Assembly (NCBI GenBank): GCA_041485125.1
Contig: JBGPIT010000243.1
Coordinates: 1-7,789 of the forward strand
Direction of reading: 5' to 3'
DNA length: 7,789 nucleotides
DNA from: JBGPIT01 sp041485125
GTDB taxonomy: Bacteria > Desulfobacterota > Binatia > UTPRO1
The position numbers and the translations under genes are program-made. The notes beneath the pieces are model-generated. The model worked only from the letters and a program-made list of their open reading frames with translations. It was not told the origin of the DNA and did no database searches. Of the stretch, positions 5,974 to 7,789 are shown piece after piece (positions within the stretch are counted from its first letter, which is position 1; each line of letters begins with the position of its first letter).

Positions 5974-7739
5974 GGGTCGAGGCCCTCTACGGTTGCGGCC
6001 GGTGATAGCGGCTCGATTCGGAAGTGCTCGTCGGCGAAGAAACGTGCGGCGGTCGTCGGTGCGGTATGCTGGCTGGGGTTGCCACGGACGCGCACGAAAT
6101 GGAATCGGTCGAGCGACAGCATCGGTATGCCGAGCGCTTCGCAATCGTCAATGAACGCGACGTCCTCCAAGATCGGCATCGGCCGCCACCGTACCTGGTC
6201 GACGACCTCCCGTCGTAGCCCGAGGCGGCCGGCCCCCGAGATCTTCATGTAATGATACTCGTGGCCGGGGTTGAACAGGTACATTCGATCGAGGTGGTCG
6301 AAGCGGATCACGTGTGACGCCTTGCCGACGAGCCCGGCCTCCGAAAAGCGCATCGCGAGGGCGTGCTGCTCCACGTAGCGCGGCCCGTAGTGGTTGTCGT
6401 CGTCCATGAAGCAGATGAGATGCCCGGCGCTCTCGTCGCAGGCGAGCTGACGGGACTCGCCGACGCTCCAGTGCTCCGGAGCGCGGTGCACCCGTGCCGC
6501 AGGCTCGGTCGCGACGATCGTGTCGACGTCCCGCTGGGTGAAATGTCTGCCGTGCAGCACCACGACGAGCTCCTTCCGGGCGTAGGTCTGCGTCACGTAC
6601 GCGCGCAGGATCGCCGCGACCCGGTGCGGCCGCGTGGTCACGATCGCGACGCTCACGAGCGGCGTGGTGTCGGCGCTGGCGGCGAGCCCGAGGTCGTCCG
6701 CGATCCGCGCCAAGCGGGCGGCGAGGGTCTCGCCGCCGAGGACCCCGCGCAATCGAGCCTGCCTGACGAGATCGCGGCGGAGCGCGCGATCGGCCCACGC
6801 CGGAGGAGTCGCGGTTTCGAGCGGCGACTCGAGCTGCGCCTCGAGCGCGCGGAGCGCCCTGTCGTCGACGTCGCGGCCGCGTGCGACGTCGATGAGCGTG
6901 CGCAGGATCGCGGGCACGTCGGCGGCAGCTTCGTGCTCGCCGGCGATGCCGCGCCGCCCGTGCCACCACTCGATCGGATTGTGGAGCAACGGCTGGACCC
7001 CGAGCGGCAAGTGCGCGACCGGCTGCGCGACCCGCGCCGCGACCTCGTCGACGCGGCCCCGATCTCCGACGTAGATCCGATCGCCGGTCCGGACGACGGA
7101 CGCCCAGGTGTCCTGGTGCGCTCCGTCGAGCAGCCAGAAGACGACCGGGCACGTCGGAGACCTACGGCCAGCGGGCCCGCGCCATTCCGCGAGCGAGCGC
7201 AGCGTCGGGTCCGCCTGGCCGCCGACGCAGACGAGCAGCGCGTCCGGCGGGACGTCTCCTGGGCTCAGGGTCGGCACGCCGTCGAACGCGAGCATCTCGG
7301 CGAGCCAGGGAGGGGCGAAGCAGGACCAACGCCGAGCGGCGGCCGTTGGATCGGCGCTCGGCGGACGAGCCGTCGCGTCTGAAGCTTTTCCGCACGGGGC
7401 GGGCCGAGACGTCGCGACGACGGTCTCGCGCGCACGTCGCAGGTGATCGAGTACCACGAGCGGCACCAGCGCGAGCCTCCACGGCCGGCGACGGAGCCGC
7501 AGCAGCCGCCGGCCAAGCTGCGTCGCCGAGCGCTCCGCGATCGTCGCGATCTCGGCGCGCAGCGCGCCGATCTCTTCCTGGAGCGCGAGTGTCTGGTCGA
7601 CGTCGGCCGGCGACGCCGCTCTGTCGCGAGGCGTCGGCCGAACCGGCGCATCGAAGGGCCGACGCGGCCAGACGGCCGCGCGGACCGCCTTCACCACCGA
7701 CACGAATCTCCACGGCCGGCGGATCGCGTCGAGCGCCAT
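5970..7739 (-). CDS. multidomain glycosyltransferase: coiled coil, CgeB-like middle, C-terminal GT2 domain
   Basis: 589 residues from ATG 7739. Residues 48-72 (Q-E-E-I-G-A-L-R-A-E-I-A) look like a short coiled coil, flanked by two basic R-R-P-W-R segments (7-11, 84-88). Residues 198-255 (V-V-F-W-L-L-D-G, G-D-R-I-Y-V-G-D, L-P-L-G-V-Q-P) resemble the N-terminal half of CgeB/YkvP-type proteins, but the GT-B catalytic half expected next is not recognisable. Residues 359-555 are a GT2 domain: P-L-V-S-V-A-I-V-T-T-R, G427-E-S-R-Q-L-A-C-D, F444-M-D-D-D-N (D446-448, DXD), K499-I-S-G-A-G-R-L-G-L-R-R and L524-E-D-V-A-F-I-D-D for the acidic acceptor motif. It probably adds a sugar to a glycan in the cytoplasm. 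No Shine-Dalgarno site precedes 7739, and the frame stays open for 16 more codons to the window edge without another usual start codon, so the true start may lie outside. The stop overlaps the next gene (ATGA). Confidence 0.85.
   Translation of the reverse strand: MALDAIRRPWRFVSVVKAVRAAVWPRRPFDAPVRPTPRDRAASPADVDQTLALQEEIGALRAEIATIAERSATQLGRRLLRLRRRPWRLALVPLVVLDHLRRARETVVATSRPAPCGKASDATARPPSADPTAAARRWSCFAPPWLAEMLAFDGVPTLSPGDVPPDALLVCVGGQADPTLRSLAEWRGPAGRRSPTCPVVFWLLDGAHQDTWASVVRTGDRIYVGDRGRVDEVAARVAQPVAHLPLGVQPLLHNPIEWWHGRRGIAGEHEAAADVPAILRTLIDVARGRDVDDRALRALEAQLESPLETATPPAWADRALRRDLVRQARLRGVLGGETLAARLARIADDLGLAASADTTPLVSVAIVTTRPHRVAAILRAYVTQTYARKELVVVLHGRHFTQRDVDTIVATEPAARVHRAPEHWSVGESRQLACDESAGHLICFMDDDNHYGPRYVEQHALAMRFSEAGLVGKASHVIRFDHLDRMYLFNPGHEYHYMKISGAGRLGLRREVVDQVRWRPMPILEDVAFIDDCEALGIPMLSLDRFHFVRVRGNPSQHTAPTTAARFFADEHFRIEPLSPAATVEGLDP
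5983..5988 (-). promoter_or_regulatory. Shine-Dalgarno site for the PIG-L-like gene
   Basis: AGAGGG on the minus strand, 9 bases before ATG 5973, inside the end of the upstream coding region. It is the best ribosome site in the operon and supports the short start over the in-frame ATG at 6144. Confidence 0.6.
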
Positions 7740-7789
7740 CGTGCCGAGCGTCGAGGCGGCGCCGGTCCGCGCGACGGCGTGCTCGCGCA

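Noticed and set aside
5218..6252. 344-codon open frame on the + strand
   Set aside because: It is antisense to the PIG-L-like gene and the end of the large glycosyltransferase, is low in complexity and has no recognisable motif.
7330..7363. 9-bp inverted repeat with 16-base loop
   Set aside because: It is mid-gene, with a long loop and short arms made of common CG-rich words. It is not distinct from background.

Overview
This is a G+C-rich window (about 70% by eye) with dense bacterial coding and no RNA gene, CRISPR array, insertion sequence or integrase that I can see. Codon third positions are strongly G/C. The gene content (GT-C/TPR proteins of the TMTC type, several family-2 glycosyltransferases, an alkaline-phosphatase-superfamily enzyme) fits a high-GC Gram-negative lineage such as Myxococcota, Binatota-like 'Deltaproteobacteria' or a related soil/marine group. 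That placement is weak and rests on composition and gene families only.

Layout. On the + strand, positions 2-391 are the 3' end of a family-2 glycosyltransferase that enters from the left edge. It converges on a five-gene minus-strand operon that runs from the right edge to position 431. In transcription order the operon encodes: (1) a large glycosyltransferase with a coiled coil, a CgeB-like middle region and a C-terminal GT2 domain (5970-7739, start possibly beyond the window); (2) a divergent PIG-L/LmbE-like putative deacetylase (5182-5973); (3) a GT2 glycosyltransferase (4185-5138); (4) a cytoplasmic alkaline-phosphatase-superfamily / type I phosphodiesterase-like protein (2596-4188); (5) a polytopic GT-C-type membrane protein with eight C-terminal TPRs (431-2599). 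There is no gene-free stretch longer than about 50 bases.

The operon is very tightly packed. Three of its four junctions are 4-base overlaps (ATGA, GTGA, ATGA). The fourth, an apparent 43-base gap, is exactly spanned by a 16-codon ORF that makes an ATGA overlap with each flanking gene. Translational coupling along the whole chain is therefore plausible. The promoter must lie to the right of the window.

Together the genes look like part of a surface-glycan or glycoprotein assembly locus. Cytoplasmic GT2 enzymes would build a glycan, the PIG-L-like protein might deacetylate an N-acetylated sugar, the phosphatase-superfamily protein might act on a phosphorylated or sulfated intermediate, and the GT-C/TPR membrane protein might transfer sugar from a lipid carrier on the far side of the membrane. 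The roles are inferred from families; the substrate cannot be read from the sequence. The least expected signals are two long perfect inverted repeats inside the 3' ends of operon genes (17-bp arms at 485-529; 13-bp arms at 4224-4259), the bridging micro-ORF, and altered metal-site motifs in both putative hydrolases.
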